A program made the translations under genes and the position numbers. The notes under the pieces were generated by a model that worked only from the letters and a program-made list of their open reading frames with translations, ran no database searches and had not been told where the DNA came from. Of a stretch of DNA of 64,000 nucleotides, positions 9,095 to 15,235 are shown one piece after another. Origin of the DNA: G963663775 sp963663775 (GTDB lineage: Bacteria > Bacillota > Clostridia > Oscillospirales > Butyricicoccaceae); contig OY760624.1 of assembly GCA_963663775.1 (NCBI GenBank), positions 744,001 to 808,000 on the forward strand, given 5' to 3'. The first letter of the stretch is position 1; each line of letters starts with the position of its first letter.

Positions 9095-9123
9095 AGTATA
9101 GCACAAAAGGCGTGTCGATACAA
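9095..9123 (-). promoter_or_regulatory. promoter of the 34-residue mini-gene
   Basis: Read leftwards: -35 TTGTAT (9118-9123), 17-bp spacer, -10 TATACT (9095-9100) preceded by TGC (extended -10). The start site would be near 9088, about 30 nt before the ATG. Confidence 0.75.
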
Positions 9124-9129
9124 AAAAGA

Positions 9130-9159
9130 TTCTGTAAATTGTTTCTTGTGGTGTAAAAT
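9130..9159 (+). promoter_or_regulatory. promoter of the structured RNA
   Basis: -35-like TTCTGT (9130-9135), 18-bp spacer, -10 TAAAAT (9154-9159). The expected start at 9166 coincides with the first base of the RNA's closing stem. Confidence 0.55.
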
Positions 9160-9165
9160 TCAATT

Positions 9166-9290
9166 AAAGTGCCCCGCCATTGCCGTTGCAGCCTGATTAG
9201 TAACCTGCACGAGAGCAGGTGGGTCTCCTATCTGTATCCGCTGTGCTTCCAACTTCCACCCGAGGGCGGGAGGCCTGCACTTGCATACAG
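9166..9290 (+). ncRNA. ssrS: structured non-coding RNA, probably 6S RNA
   Basis: The stretch has no supported reading frame but has a folded-RNA layout. A 12-nt 5' arm (AAGTGC at 9167-9172 and CCCGCC at 9173-9178) pairs with GGCGGG (9265-9270) and GCACTT (9277-9282), leaving a 6-nt bulge. Inside is a hairpin ACCTGC/GCAGGT (9203-9208 with 9215-9220) and a large, mostly unpaired middle. A long closing stem, a central bubble and a position directly after a promoter fit 6S RNA, which binds RNA polymerase holoenzyme as a promoter mimic. The 6S identity is from memory of Firmicute 6S sequences and is not proven; SRP RNA was excluded because its conserved loop is missing. The 3' end is approximate. 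Confidence 0.55.
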
Positions 9291-9384
9291 AAGATTTTTC
9301 GGAATCCCGATACCAAATTGTGGGTTAAAAAAAGACTGCTGTCAAACATGGCAGGGCAACTCTTACATGCGATACTGTCGTGTA

Positions 9385-9663
9385 TTATTCTGCTTCGTAA
9401 GCTTCTTCCACGTGTTCCATAACTGCCTGATAAACACGGTCAGCAATTTCATCATCTTCTACAGATGTCAAAACTTCCTCGCCGTCTTCCTCTACGATTT
9501 GCAGAATCACAACTTCTGCCTCATCCTCCACAGCAAGTTCCGCCGGAATAAAGGCCAGATAGGTTTCGCCGTCCATCTCAACCGTATCGATATGCTGAAA
9601 CTCTTGTTCATTGCCGTCTTCATCGGTCAAGACTACATAATTGTTGCCGAATTCCTCGCTCAT
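9385..9663 (-). CDS. DUF1292 (YrzB-like) acidic protein
   Basis: A 92-residue, very acidic cytosolic protein beginning MSEEFGNNYVVLTDEDGNEQ and containing the family core YLAFIPAE followed by EVVILQIVEEDGEE. DUF1292 proteins are widespread in Firmicutes, usually near alaS/yrrK/yqgF genes, but their function is not established. Here the gene stands apart from those neighbours. AGGAGGTG precedes the ATG with good spacing, and a promoter lies at 9718-9746. No convincing terminator is seen before the 3' part of the structured RNA region. Confidence 0.88.
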   Translation of the reverse strand: MSEEFGNNYVVLTDEDGNEQEFQHIDTVEMDGETYLAFIPAELAVEDEAEVVILQIVEEDGEEVLTSVEDDEIADRVYQAVMEHVEEAYEAE

Positions 9664-9717
9664 AGTGCACCTCCTGGTTTGTTAATGCGGATTCTATGCC
9701 ACGTTGTCTGTGCTTTT

Positions 9718-9746
9718 AGCATAGACCATTTTGCACATTTTTTCAA
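9718..9746 (-). promoter_or_regulatory. promoter of the DUF1292 gene
   Basis: Read leftwards: -35 TTGAAA (9741-9746), 17-bp spacer, -10 TATGCT (9718-9723). Confidence 0.65.
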
Positions 9747-9891
9747 CACCTACACAAAAAAAACTTTTGGTAATTTGCTGTTTTCCTGTTCAACTCAATG
9801 CTTAAGATACCCTATCTTATGCCTTACTGTCAAGTACCATGCGCAGATTTTTTTTACATTGTATTTTATTTTCGAAAAATCAAAAAGACCC

Positions 9892-9921
9892 TTGACAGCT
9901 GCCATTTTTGTCTGCTATACT
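9892..9921 (+). promoter_or_regulatory. promoter of infC-rpmI-rplT
   Basis: -35 TTGACA (9892-9897), 18-bp spacer, extended -10 TGC-TATACT (9916-9921). The start near 9928 gives a leader of about 200 nt before infC. Confidence 0.85.
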
Positions 9922-9927
9922 GTTTTA

Positions 9928-10126
9928 GTACAAAAAAGCAGGGCTCCGTCCTCACCCGCCGCAATTTGCAACCGGGTTAACAGTGCATTGCGTTTCTTCA
10001 AAAAGCTATTCATTATGATAGTAACCACAAGAAGCGTAACCTGTATTGGAACGGATGGTATCTGCCATCCGCTTTTTTATTTTTCCCCTTTCGGGAACGA
10101 ACTTTTATGTTTGGAGGTGCTCCCTT
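9928..10126 (+). promoter_or_regulatory. infC operon leader with attenuator (L20-leader type)
   Basis: The leader contains a factor-independent terminator upstream of the first gene: stem CGGATGG/CCATCCG (10052-10058 with 10065-10071) followed by six U residues (10073-10078) and a further U-rich run. In Firmicutes this operon is controlled by ribosomal protein L20 through a leader terminator, and the position here is the same. Upstream sequence can form competing structures, but I cannot fold it reliably by eye. Confidence 0.75.
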
Positions 10127-10672
10127 ATTAGCAGCATGGAACATCAGATCAATGAGGAAATTCGTGACAGAGAAGTCCGTCTGATTGGCAACGACGGCGA
10201 GCAGCTTGGTATCCTGCCCTTGCAGAAAGCACAAGCACTTGCTGACGAGCGCGGAATGGATCTCGTCAAGATTGCCCCTCAGGCACAACCGCCGGTATGT
10301 AAGATTATGGATTACGGTAAGTTCCGTTTCGAGCAGGCAAAGCGCGAAAAGGAAGCTCGCCGCAATCAGCACGTTGTCGAAATCAAAGAGATTCGCCTGA
10401 CACCCAACATCGATATTGGCGACCTCAATGTCAAAACCAATCGCGCACAAAATTTCCTACGCGAGGGTAACAAGGTTAAAGTTGCAGTTCGTTTCCGTGG
10501 CCGAGAGGTGACCCATTCCTCTATTGGACAGGGACTGCTCCTTCGTTTTGCAGAAATCTGCAAGGAATATGGCACGGTCGAAAAAACGCCGAAGTTGGAA
10601 GGTCGTCAAATGATCATGTTCCTGGCACCGATTAAGGATGCTGCCAAGGAGCCCAAAGAAAAAAAATCTTAA
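10127..10672 (+). CDS. infC: translation initiation factor IF-3
   Basis: Binds the 30S subunit and enforces fidelity of start-codon selection. The protein has the family layout: N-terminal domain with NEEIRDREVRLIG, basic linker (REKEARRNQHVVEIKEIRL) and C-terminal domain. I chose the ATT at 10127 as start: GGAGGTG at 10113-10119 is 7 nt upstream, the ideal distance, while the first ATG (10136) is 16 nt away; the resulting N-terminus ISSMEHQINEE matches the usual IF-3 start. An AUU start is the classical device by which IF-3 limits its own synthesis. Longer frames from GTG or ATG further upstream would run through the attenuator hairpin and are rejected. Length 181 residues. It heads infC-rpmI-rplT. 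Confidence 0.96.
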   Translation: MSSMEHQINEEIRDREVRLIGNDGEQLGILPLQKAQALADERGMDLVKIAPQAQPPVCKIMDYGKFRFEQAKREKEARRNQHVVEIKEIRLTPNIDIGDLNVKTNRAQNFLREGNKVKVAVRFRGREVTHSSIGQGLLLRFAEICKEYGTVEKTPKLEGRQMIMFLAPIKDAAKEPKEKKS

Positions 10673-10739
10673 GAAAACCATTGTCCGCGCCCATTTCCAT
10701 TGCTGAAATTGGTGCGCAGCAAATGAGAGGAGAACCACC

Positions 10740-10943
10740 ATGCCCAAGATTAAAACGCACAGCGGTGCGAAAAAGAGATTTTCTGTGACCAAGAGCGGCA
10801 AGATTAAGCGCGGCCATGCCGGCAAGCGTCACCTGCTCAACGGCCATGGCAAGACTGCCAAGCTGAAGCGCCATCTTCGCAAGGAAGGCTTTACGGATGC
10901 AACCAACACTGCACAGATCAAGCGTCTGATTCCGTACATGTAA
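10740..10943 (+). CDS. rpmI: 50S ribosomal protein L35
   Basis: Small basic protein of the large ribosomal subunit. The start MPKIKTHSGAKKRF, the core KRGHAGKRHLL and the length of 67 residues minus-to-plus the family norm of about 65 make the call certain. GAGAGGAG precedes the ATG. It is the middle gene of infC-rpmI-rplT. Confidence 0.98.
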   Translation: MPKIKTHSGAKKRFSVTKSGKIKRGHAGKRHLLNGHGKTAKLKRHLRKEGFTDATNTAQIKRLIPYM

Positions 10944-10987
10944 TCAATCATTCCCTACGACACTGATTTTAGGAGGAACTAAGCAAT

Positions 10988-11341
10988 ATGGCAAGAGTCA
11001 AGGGCGCGATGATGACGCGCAAAAGAAGAAAGAAGATTTTAAAGCGTGCTAAGGGTTACTGGGGCGCAAAATCTACCCATTATAGAGTTGCAAATCAGGC
11101 AGTGATGAAGAGCCTGAAGTACGCTTACATCGGCAGAAAGCAGAAGAAGCGTGACTTCCGCCGCCTGTGGATTACCCGTATTTCCGCAGCTTGCAAGATG
11201 AACGACATCAACTACAGCCGTTTCATGAACGGACTGAAGAAGGCTGGTATCGACATCAACCGCAAGATGCTGTCTGAACTGGCAATCAGCGACAACGCAG
11301 CTTTCGTAGCACTCGTTGCAAAGGCAAAGGCTGCACTTTAA
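10988..11341 (+). CDS. rplT: 50S ribosomal protein L20
   Basis: Early-assembly protein of the 50S subunit and the likely autoregulator of this operon. It begins MARVKGAMMTRKRRKK, has a long basic N-terminal extension and the conserved RLWITRISAACKMNDINYS stretch (split here by position about 60-80). Its 117 residues match the family length. AGGAGG lies about 11 nt before the ATG. A strong terminator follows. Confidence 0.98.
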   Translation: MARVKGAMMTRKRRKKILKRAKGYWGAKSTHYRVANQAVMKSLKYAYIGRKQKKRDFRRLWITRISAACKMNDINYSRFMNGLKKAGIDINRKMLSELAISDNAAFVALVAKAKAAL

Positions 11342-11355
11342 TTTTTGCATTTTTC

Positions 11356-11390
11356 AGAAGCATGACGCCTAGGTGTCATGCTTCTTTTTT
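11356..11390 (+). terminator. terminator of infC-rpmI-rplT
   Basis: Perfect 11-bp stem AGAAGCATGAC/GTCATGCTTCT (11356-11366 with 11374-11384) followed by six U residues. Confidence 0.93.
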
Positions 11391-11410
11391 GATATTTTGA
11401 TACAAAAATA

Positions 11411-11439
11411 TTTACTTTGCCGCCCATGCGTGGTATAGT
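11411..11439 (+). promoter_or_regulatory. promoter of the pantothenate operon, inside an inverted repeat
   Basis: -35 TTTACT (11411-11416), 17-bp spacer, -10 TATAGT (11434-11439). The -10 forms part of a near-perfect inverted repeat, 11432-11474, whose outer arms are GGTATAG/CTATACC and inner arms TTTTTCGGA/TCCGAAAA. It could be an operator or a hairpin at the 5' end of the RNA. Confidence 0.6.
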
Positions 11440-11445
11440 CTTTTT

Positions 11446-11597
11446 CGGATGGCATTCCGAAAAGAAGCTATACCTCATAACGCATTATTTTTGAGTTTGG
11501 TGTTGTGAAATCTTTCATGACACCTCGGCAGCTTATATCTGCTGTGCAGAATAAGACTCCCGCTTCTCCTAAGTTCTCTTAGGAGGTGATTTATCTG
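11446..11597 (+). promoter_or_regulatory. structured leader of the pantothenate operon hiding the first Shine-Dalgarno site
   Basis: The roughly 150-nt leader has several hairpins: GGTGT...ACACC near 11500-11525, CAGC...GCTG near 11529-11545, and last an 8-bp stem CTCCTAAG/CTTAGGAG (11566-11573 with 11578-11585, loop TTCT) whose right arm is the AGGAG of the first gene's ribosome-binding site. Sequestration of the site in this hairpin would switch off translation. A conserved RNA called the pan motif is known upstream of pantothenate genes in Firmicutes; this leader is in the right place to be one, but I cannot confirm the match. Confidence 0.6.
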
Positions 11598-12485
11598 ATG
11601 AAAATAGGTTTTATCGGCGCAGGAAAAGTCGGGTTTTCGCTCGGCAAATACTTCTGCGACCACCAACTGGCTGTCACGGGCTATTACAGCCGCACGCCTG
11701 CGTCCGCCCTTGAAGCCGCAGCTTTTACCCGCACCAAACAATACGAGTCGCTCACACAAATTGTCAAGGAGAACGATGTCTTGTTTCTCACGGTTTCCGA
11801 CAGTGCGATTGTTTCTGTCTGGGAATCTCTCAAAAAGCTGCCCATCAAAAATAAAATCGTATGCCATTGCAGCGGCGCCCTCGCCTCTGCCATCTTTTCG
11901 GACATGCAGCAAACAGAAGCCTTCGGCTATTCTGTGCATCCGCTCTGCGCAATGCACGACAAATACACCTCGCATCTGTCCCTTGCGCAGGCACTTTTCA
12001 CTGTGGAGGGCGATGCCCCCCAACTGGACACCATCTGTTCCCTGCTGCGCCAGACAGGCAATCGCCTGCAAATCATTGCCCCAGCGCACAAGTCCCGCTA
12101 TCACGCCGCAGCCGTTGTGGTCAGCAACCACACCGTGGCACTGCTGCAGGTTGGCATGGACTTGCTCGCACAATGCGGATTCTCCCAAGAAGACGCCAGA
12201 CAGGCACTGCTCCCCTTGCTGTCTGGCACAGTCGAGAATCTGCAGCATGCTTTGCCTGCGGCAGCACTGACAGGTCCTGTGGAACGTGGTGACGCTGCCA
12301 CCGTCGGGCGGCATCTGCAAACGCTTACCGGCACAGACCGCGTGCTGTACCGCCTGTTATCCGAAAAGCTGATGTGTCTTGCGCATCAAAAACACCTCGA
12401 ACGTGATGATTCTGCATTGGAGGAATTACTGCATCATGAAGCATACGATTACAACGATACAACAACAAAAACAAGCCCACGATAA
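11598..12485 (+). CDS. panG: Rossmann-like/DUF2520 protein, probable ketopantoate reductase (PanG type)
   Basis: NAD(P)-binding Rossmann protein of 295 residues: GFIGAGKVGFSLG at the N-terminus, a DUF2520-type helical domain from about 130 (SVHPLCAMHD, SRYHAAAVVVSNH). It heads a four-gene cluster with panB, panC and panD, which lacks a panE-type gene. The remaining reaction is NADPH reduction of ketopantoate to pantoate, and a PanG family unrelated to PanE is known to do this in Francisella and some Firmicutes; I infer the same here. The ATG at 11598 was chosen because AGGAGGTG (11581-11588) lies 9 nt upstream; a GTG at 11586 lies inside that site. The 3' end overlaps panB by 50 nt. Confidence 0.75.
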   Translation: MKIGFIGAGKVGFSLGKYFCDHQLAVTGYYSRTPASALEAAAFTRTKQYESLTQIVKENDVLFLTVSDSAIVSVWESLKKLPIKNKIVCHCSGALASAIFSDMQQTEAFGYSVHPLCAMHDKYTSHLSLAQALFTVEGDAPQLDTICSLLRQTGNRLQIIAPAHKSRYHAAAVVVSNHTVALLQVGMDLLAQCGFSQEDARQALLPLLSGTVENLQHALPAAALTGPVERGDAATVGRHLQTLTGTDRVLYRLLSEKLMCLAHQKHLERDDSALEELLHHEAYDYNDTTTKTSPR

Positions 12486-13287
12486 AATTACCATGCTCAC
12501 CGCTTATGACTATTCTACCGCCAAGCTGATGGACGAAGCAGGCACAGAAATGCTGCTCGTCGGCGATTCGCTCGGCATGGTCATGTTGGGCTATGAAGAT
12601 ACCCTTTCTGTCACCATGGAGGACATGATTCATCACACCCGCTGCGTGTCCCGCGCCGCAAAGCAGGCGATGGTCGTGGCAGATTTGCCGTTTATGTCCT
12701 ATCAAGTATCCGTGCAGGATGCCGTGCGCAATGCAGGGCGTCTGATACAGGAAGGTCGTGCACACGCCGTTAAACTGGAAGGCGGTGCCGTGGTCTGTCC
12801 GCAGATTCGTGCCATTGTCGATGCCTCCATCCCCGTGGTGGCGCATCTGGGGTTAACCCCCCAGTCTGTCAATGCCTTCGGCGGGTTCAAGGTGCAGGGC
12901 AAGGGGCTGGACGCCGCACGGCGGCTGATTGCGGATGCCCTTGCCATCGAGCAGGCAGGTGCATTCAGCGTGGTGTTGGAATGTGTACCCGCACCGCTTG
13001 CGGCACTGATTTCTGAAAAGCTTTCCATCCCCACCATCGGCATCGGTGCCGGCGCAGGCTGTGACGGGCAGGTGTTGGTCTATCAAGATATGCTCAGTAT
13101 GTACAGCGACTTCTGCCCCAAATTTGTGCGTCGCTTTGCCGATGTCGGCAGTGTCATGAAAACAGCGATGCAGGATTATAGCGCCGCCGTCAAGCAAGGC
13201 TCTTTCCCTGCGGCAGAAGAATCTTTTTCCATGCCCGAGGACATCCTGCAAACGTTGCAATCCGAACTTTCCGACACGGAGGTCTAA
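12436..13287 (+). CDS. panB: 3-methyl-2-oxobutanoate hydroxymethyltransferase
   Basis: First committed step of pantothenate synthesis: transfers a hydroxymethyl group from 5,10-methylene-THF to alpha-ketoisovalerate, giving ketopantoate. Conserved stretches are ITMLTAYDYSTAKL, LLVGDSLGMVMLG (metal-binding Asp), VADLPFMSYQ, VKLEGG, HLGLTPQS and IGIGAG. The ATG at 12436 is preceded by GGAGG at 12 nt; extending upstream would add residues not seen in PanB. The 283-residue length is normal. It overlaps the preceding gene by 50 nt in another frame, so the two are likely translationally coupled; panC follows after 4 nt. Confidence 0.97.
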   Translation: MKHTITTIQQQKQAHDKITMLTAYDYSTAKLMDEAGTEMLLVGDSLGMVMLGYEDTLSVTMEDMIHHTRCVSRAAKQAMVVADLPFMSYQVSVQDAVRNAGRLIQEGRAHAVKLEGGAVVCPQIRAIVDASIPVVAHLGLTPQSVNAFGGFKVQGKGLDAARRLIADALAIEQAGAFSVVLECVPAPLAALISEKLSIPTIGIGAGAGCDGQVLVYQDMLSMYSDFCPKFVRRFADVGSVMKTAMQDYSAAVKQGSFPAAEESFSMPEDILQTLQSELSDTEV

Positions 13288-13291
13288 TACT

Positions 13292-14131
13292 ATGAAAATT
13301 GTCACTACGATACAAGAAGTACGTGAAACGGTTAAGTCTTGGCGGCAGGAGGGGCATTCCATTGGTTTTGTACCGACCATGGGCTATTTGCACGAAGGGC
13401 ACGGCAGTCTGATTACCCGTTCCCGTGAAAACACAAAAACGGTTGTCAGCATCTTCGTCAATCCCATGCAGTTTGGTCCCAAGGAAGATTTGGCACAGTA
13501 TCCCCGTGATTTTGCGCACGACAGCGCACTGTGCCAGTCTCTTGGCGTGGATTTGATTTTTCATCCTGCGCCTGAAGAACTGTATACGGATGGGTTCTGT
13601 TCCTTTGTTGATATGTCTATTTTAACGGAAGACTTGTGCGGCAAAAGCCGTCCGGTACACTTCCGTGGGGTCTGTACCGTTGTCACCAAGCTGCTGAATA
13701 TCGTCCAGCCGGATAGGGCATATTTCGGACAGAAGGATGCGCAGCAGCTGGCAATTATTCGCCGTATGGTGACCGACCTCAACCTCCCGACCGAAATCAT
13801 CGGCTGTCCCATTGTCCGCGAGGCAGATGGCTTGGCAAAAAGTTCGCGCAACACCTATTTAAGTGCGGACGAGCGCAAAGCTGCTTTGGTGCTGAGCGAA
13901 GCGGTACGCTTGGGACAGGAACTGCTTGCAAGCGGCGAAACCGATGCTGCGCGTCTGCTCGCCGTCATGACCGCCCATATCGTGCGGGAGCCTTTGGCAA
14001 AAATTGATTATCTCAAGGCAGTCGATGGCAAGACCATGCAGCCGGTGGACACCATCACCGCCCCTGTGCTGGTCGCGATGGCCGTTTATATTGGCAATAC
14101 CCGCTTGCTTGACAACTTCATTGTCGAATAA
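13292..14131 (+). CDS. panC: pantothenate synthetase
   Basis: ATP-dependent ligation of pantoate and beta-alanine through a pantoyl-adenylate. The protein shows VPTMGYLHEGH (the HIGH-type nucleotide-binding motif), FVNPMQFGPKED, FGQKDAQQL and KSSRNTYLS (KMSKS-type loop). The 279 residues are full length. It starts 4 nt after panB and ends 13 nt before panD. Confidence 0.98.
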   Translation: MKIVTTIQEVRETVKSWRQEGHSIGFVPTMGYLHEGHGSLITRSRENTKTVVSIFVNPMQFGPKEDLAQYPRDFAHDSALCQSLGVDLIFHPAPEELYTDGFCSFVDMSILTEDLCGKSRPVHFRGVCTVVTKLLNIVQPDRAYFGQKDAQQLAIIRRMVTDLNLPTEIIGCPIVREADGLAKSSRNTYLSADERKAALVLSEAVRLGQELLASGETDAARLLAVMTAHIVREPLAKIDYLKAVDGKTMQPVDTITAPVLVAMAVYIGNTRLLDNFIVE

Positions 14132-14144
14132 GGAGAACTTTCAC

Positions 14145-14546
14145 ATGCAACTCAATATGTTAAAAGGAAAAATTCATCGTGCTACCGTCGTCCAAGCAGA
14201 GCTGGACTACGTGGGCAGTATCACGGTAGACCGCAACCTTTTGGATGCGGCAGGCATCTTGGAATATGAGCAGGTGCAAATCGTGGACGTGAATAACGGC
14301 AGCCGTTTTGAAACCTATACCATTGCAGGCGAAGCAGGCTCTGGCATGATTTGCCTCAACGGTGCCGCCGCACGCTGTGTGTCCACCGGCGATAAAATTA
14401 TTCTGATGAGCTATGCGCAAATGACACCCGAAGAAGCAAAATCCCACAAACCTAAGGTGGTATTTGTAGACGAGCAAAACCAAATTTCCCGTGTCACCAA
14501 TTATGAAAAGCATGGTCTGCTTCGTGACATGGCAGACGAAAAATAG
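14145..14546 (+). CDS. panD: aspartate 1-decarboxylase
   Basis: Pyruvoyl enzyme that makes beta-alanine from L-aspartate for PanC. It begins MQLNMLKGKIHRATV, and the self-cleavage site GS lies in ITVDRN...YEQVQIVDVNNGSRFETY; its N-terminal signature MLKGKIHRATVVQAELDYVG (residues 5-24) runs up to the conserved GS at 24-25, where Ser becomes the pyruvoyl group. NGAAAR and DKIILMSYAQM are also typical. Length 133 residues. AAGGAGAA lies before the ATG; a strong terminator follows, closing the operon. Confidence 0.97.
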   Translation: MQLNMLKGKIHRATVVQAELDYVGSITVDRNLLDAAGILEYEQVQIVDVNNGSRFETYTIAGEAGSGMICLNGAAARCVSTGDKIILMSYAQMTPEEAKSHKPKVVFVDEQNQISRVTNYEKHGLLRDMADEK

Positions 14547-14559
14547 TCCCTGCAATCGG

Positions 14560-14594
14560 CGAACCGAGCTTAAGAAAGCTCGGTTCGTTTTTTT
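14560..14594 (+). terminator. terminator of the pantothenate operon
   Basis: Perfect 12-bp stem CGAACCGAGCTT/AAGCTCGGTTCG (14560-14571 with 14576-14587), tetraloop, then seven U residues. Confidence 0.95.
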
Positions 14595-14641
14595 GCATGG
14601 GTATCGCATGAAAAAAACCGTGATTTTTGCAAAAATTTGCA

Positions 14642-14670
14642 TTGCTTTGTCTAGCAAGGTATGGTACGAT
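14642..14670 (+). promoter_or_regulatory. promoter of the ACT protein-hom-thrB-lysC cluster
   Basis: -35 TTGCTT (14642-14647), 17-bp spacer, extended -10 TGG-TACGAT (14665-14670). Confidence 0.55.
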
Positions 14671-14713
14671 AGTAAAGCGTCTACGGACAGTTGTTTTTGT
14701 GAGGTGGACACGT

Positions 14714-15157
14714 ATGGAACTCCAGCCGAAATATTATTTGGTGGAACGCTCCTTGCTGCCAGAGGTTTTTCTGCGCGTCGTGGATGCGAATACAGCACTG
14801 AAAAGCGGTGCGTGCCGCACAGCGAGCGAAGCTGCCGCCAGTGTAGGGCTGTCACGCAGTGCTTTTTATAAATATAAGGATGGCGTGCGTCCGTTTTTTG
14901 AAATGACCACTGACTGTGTCGTGACCTTCCATCTGATGGTAGGCGACAAGCCCGGGGTCTTGTCCGGCATTCTGGACCAATTTGCACGTGCAGGTGCCAA
15001 TCTGCTGACCGTTAACCAAGGCATTCCCATCAGCGGGCAGGCTTCCATCACCATTGCCGCACGCACGGGGCAAATGGGTTGCACGATTGACACCCTGACA
15101 GACAGCATCCGTGCCTTGGACGGCGTACAGAGCATGGATATTCTGGCACGAGAATAA
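14714..15157 (+). CDS. UPF0735/PheB-type ACT domain protein
   Basis: A 147-residue cytosolic protein. The N-terminal half (YYLVERSLLPEVFLRVVDAN, then a helix-turn-helix-like segment with ASVGLSRSAFYKYKDGVRPF) is followed by a C-terminal ACT domain (DKPGVLSGILDQFARAGANL) that in other proteins binds amino acids. In Firmicutes such proteins lie beside hom-thrB, as here, and are thought to be regulators of aromatic or aspartate-family amino acid genes; the exact role is not established. The ATG at 14714 follows GAGGTGG; upstream in-frame starts lack a ribosome-binding site and overlap the promoter. Confidence 0.88.
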   Translation: MELQPKYYLVERSLLPEVFLRVVDANTALKSGACRTASEAAASVGLSRSAFYKYKDGVRPFFEMTTDCVVTFHLMVGDKPGVLSGILDQFARAGANLLTVNQGIPISGQASITIAARTGQMGCTIDTLTDSIRALDGVQSMDILARE

Positions 15158-15235
15158 GCAAACTACCTGTGGCACACGCTTTGAAAATCAAAATATGATG
15201 ATAGATAGAATAGCTTAGACGGAGGATTATGTAAC

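Noticed and set aside
9166..9290. SRP RNA
   Set aside because: The conserved SRP loop around GGUCAGGUCCGGAA is absent.
10046..10126. Longer IF-3 start
   Set aside because: The added residues would be encoded by the terminator hairpin and leader; ATT at 10127 has the correct Shine-Dalgarno spacing and the family N-terminus.
9169..10131. Rightward 320-codon open frame across the structured RNA, the antisense of the DUF1292 gene and the infC leader
   Set aside because: It has no ribosome-binding site or domain, runs through a promoter and an attenuator, and lies opposite a well-supported gene.
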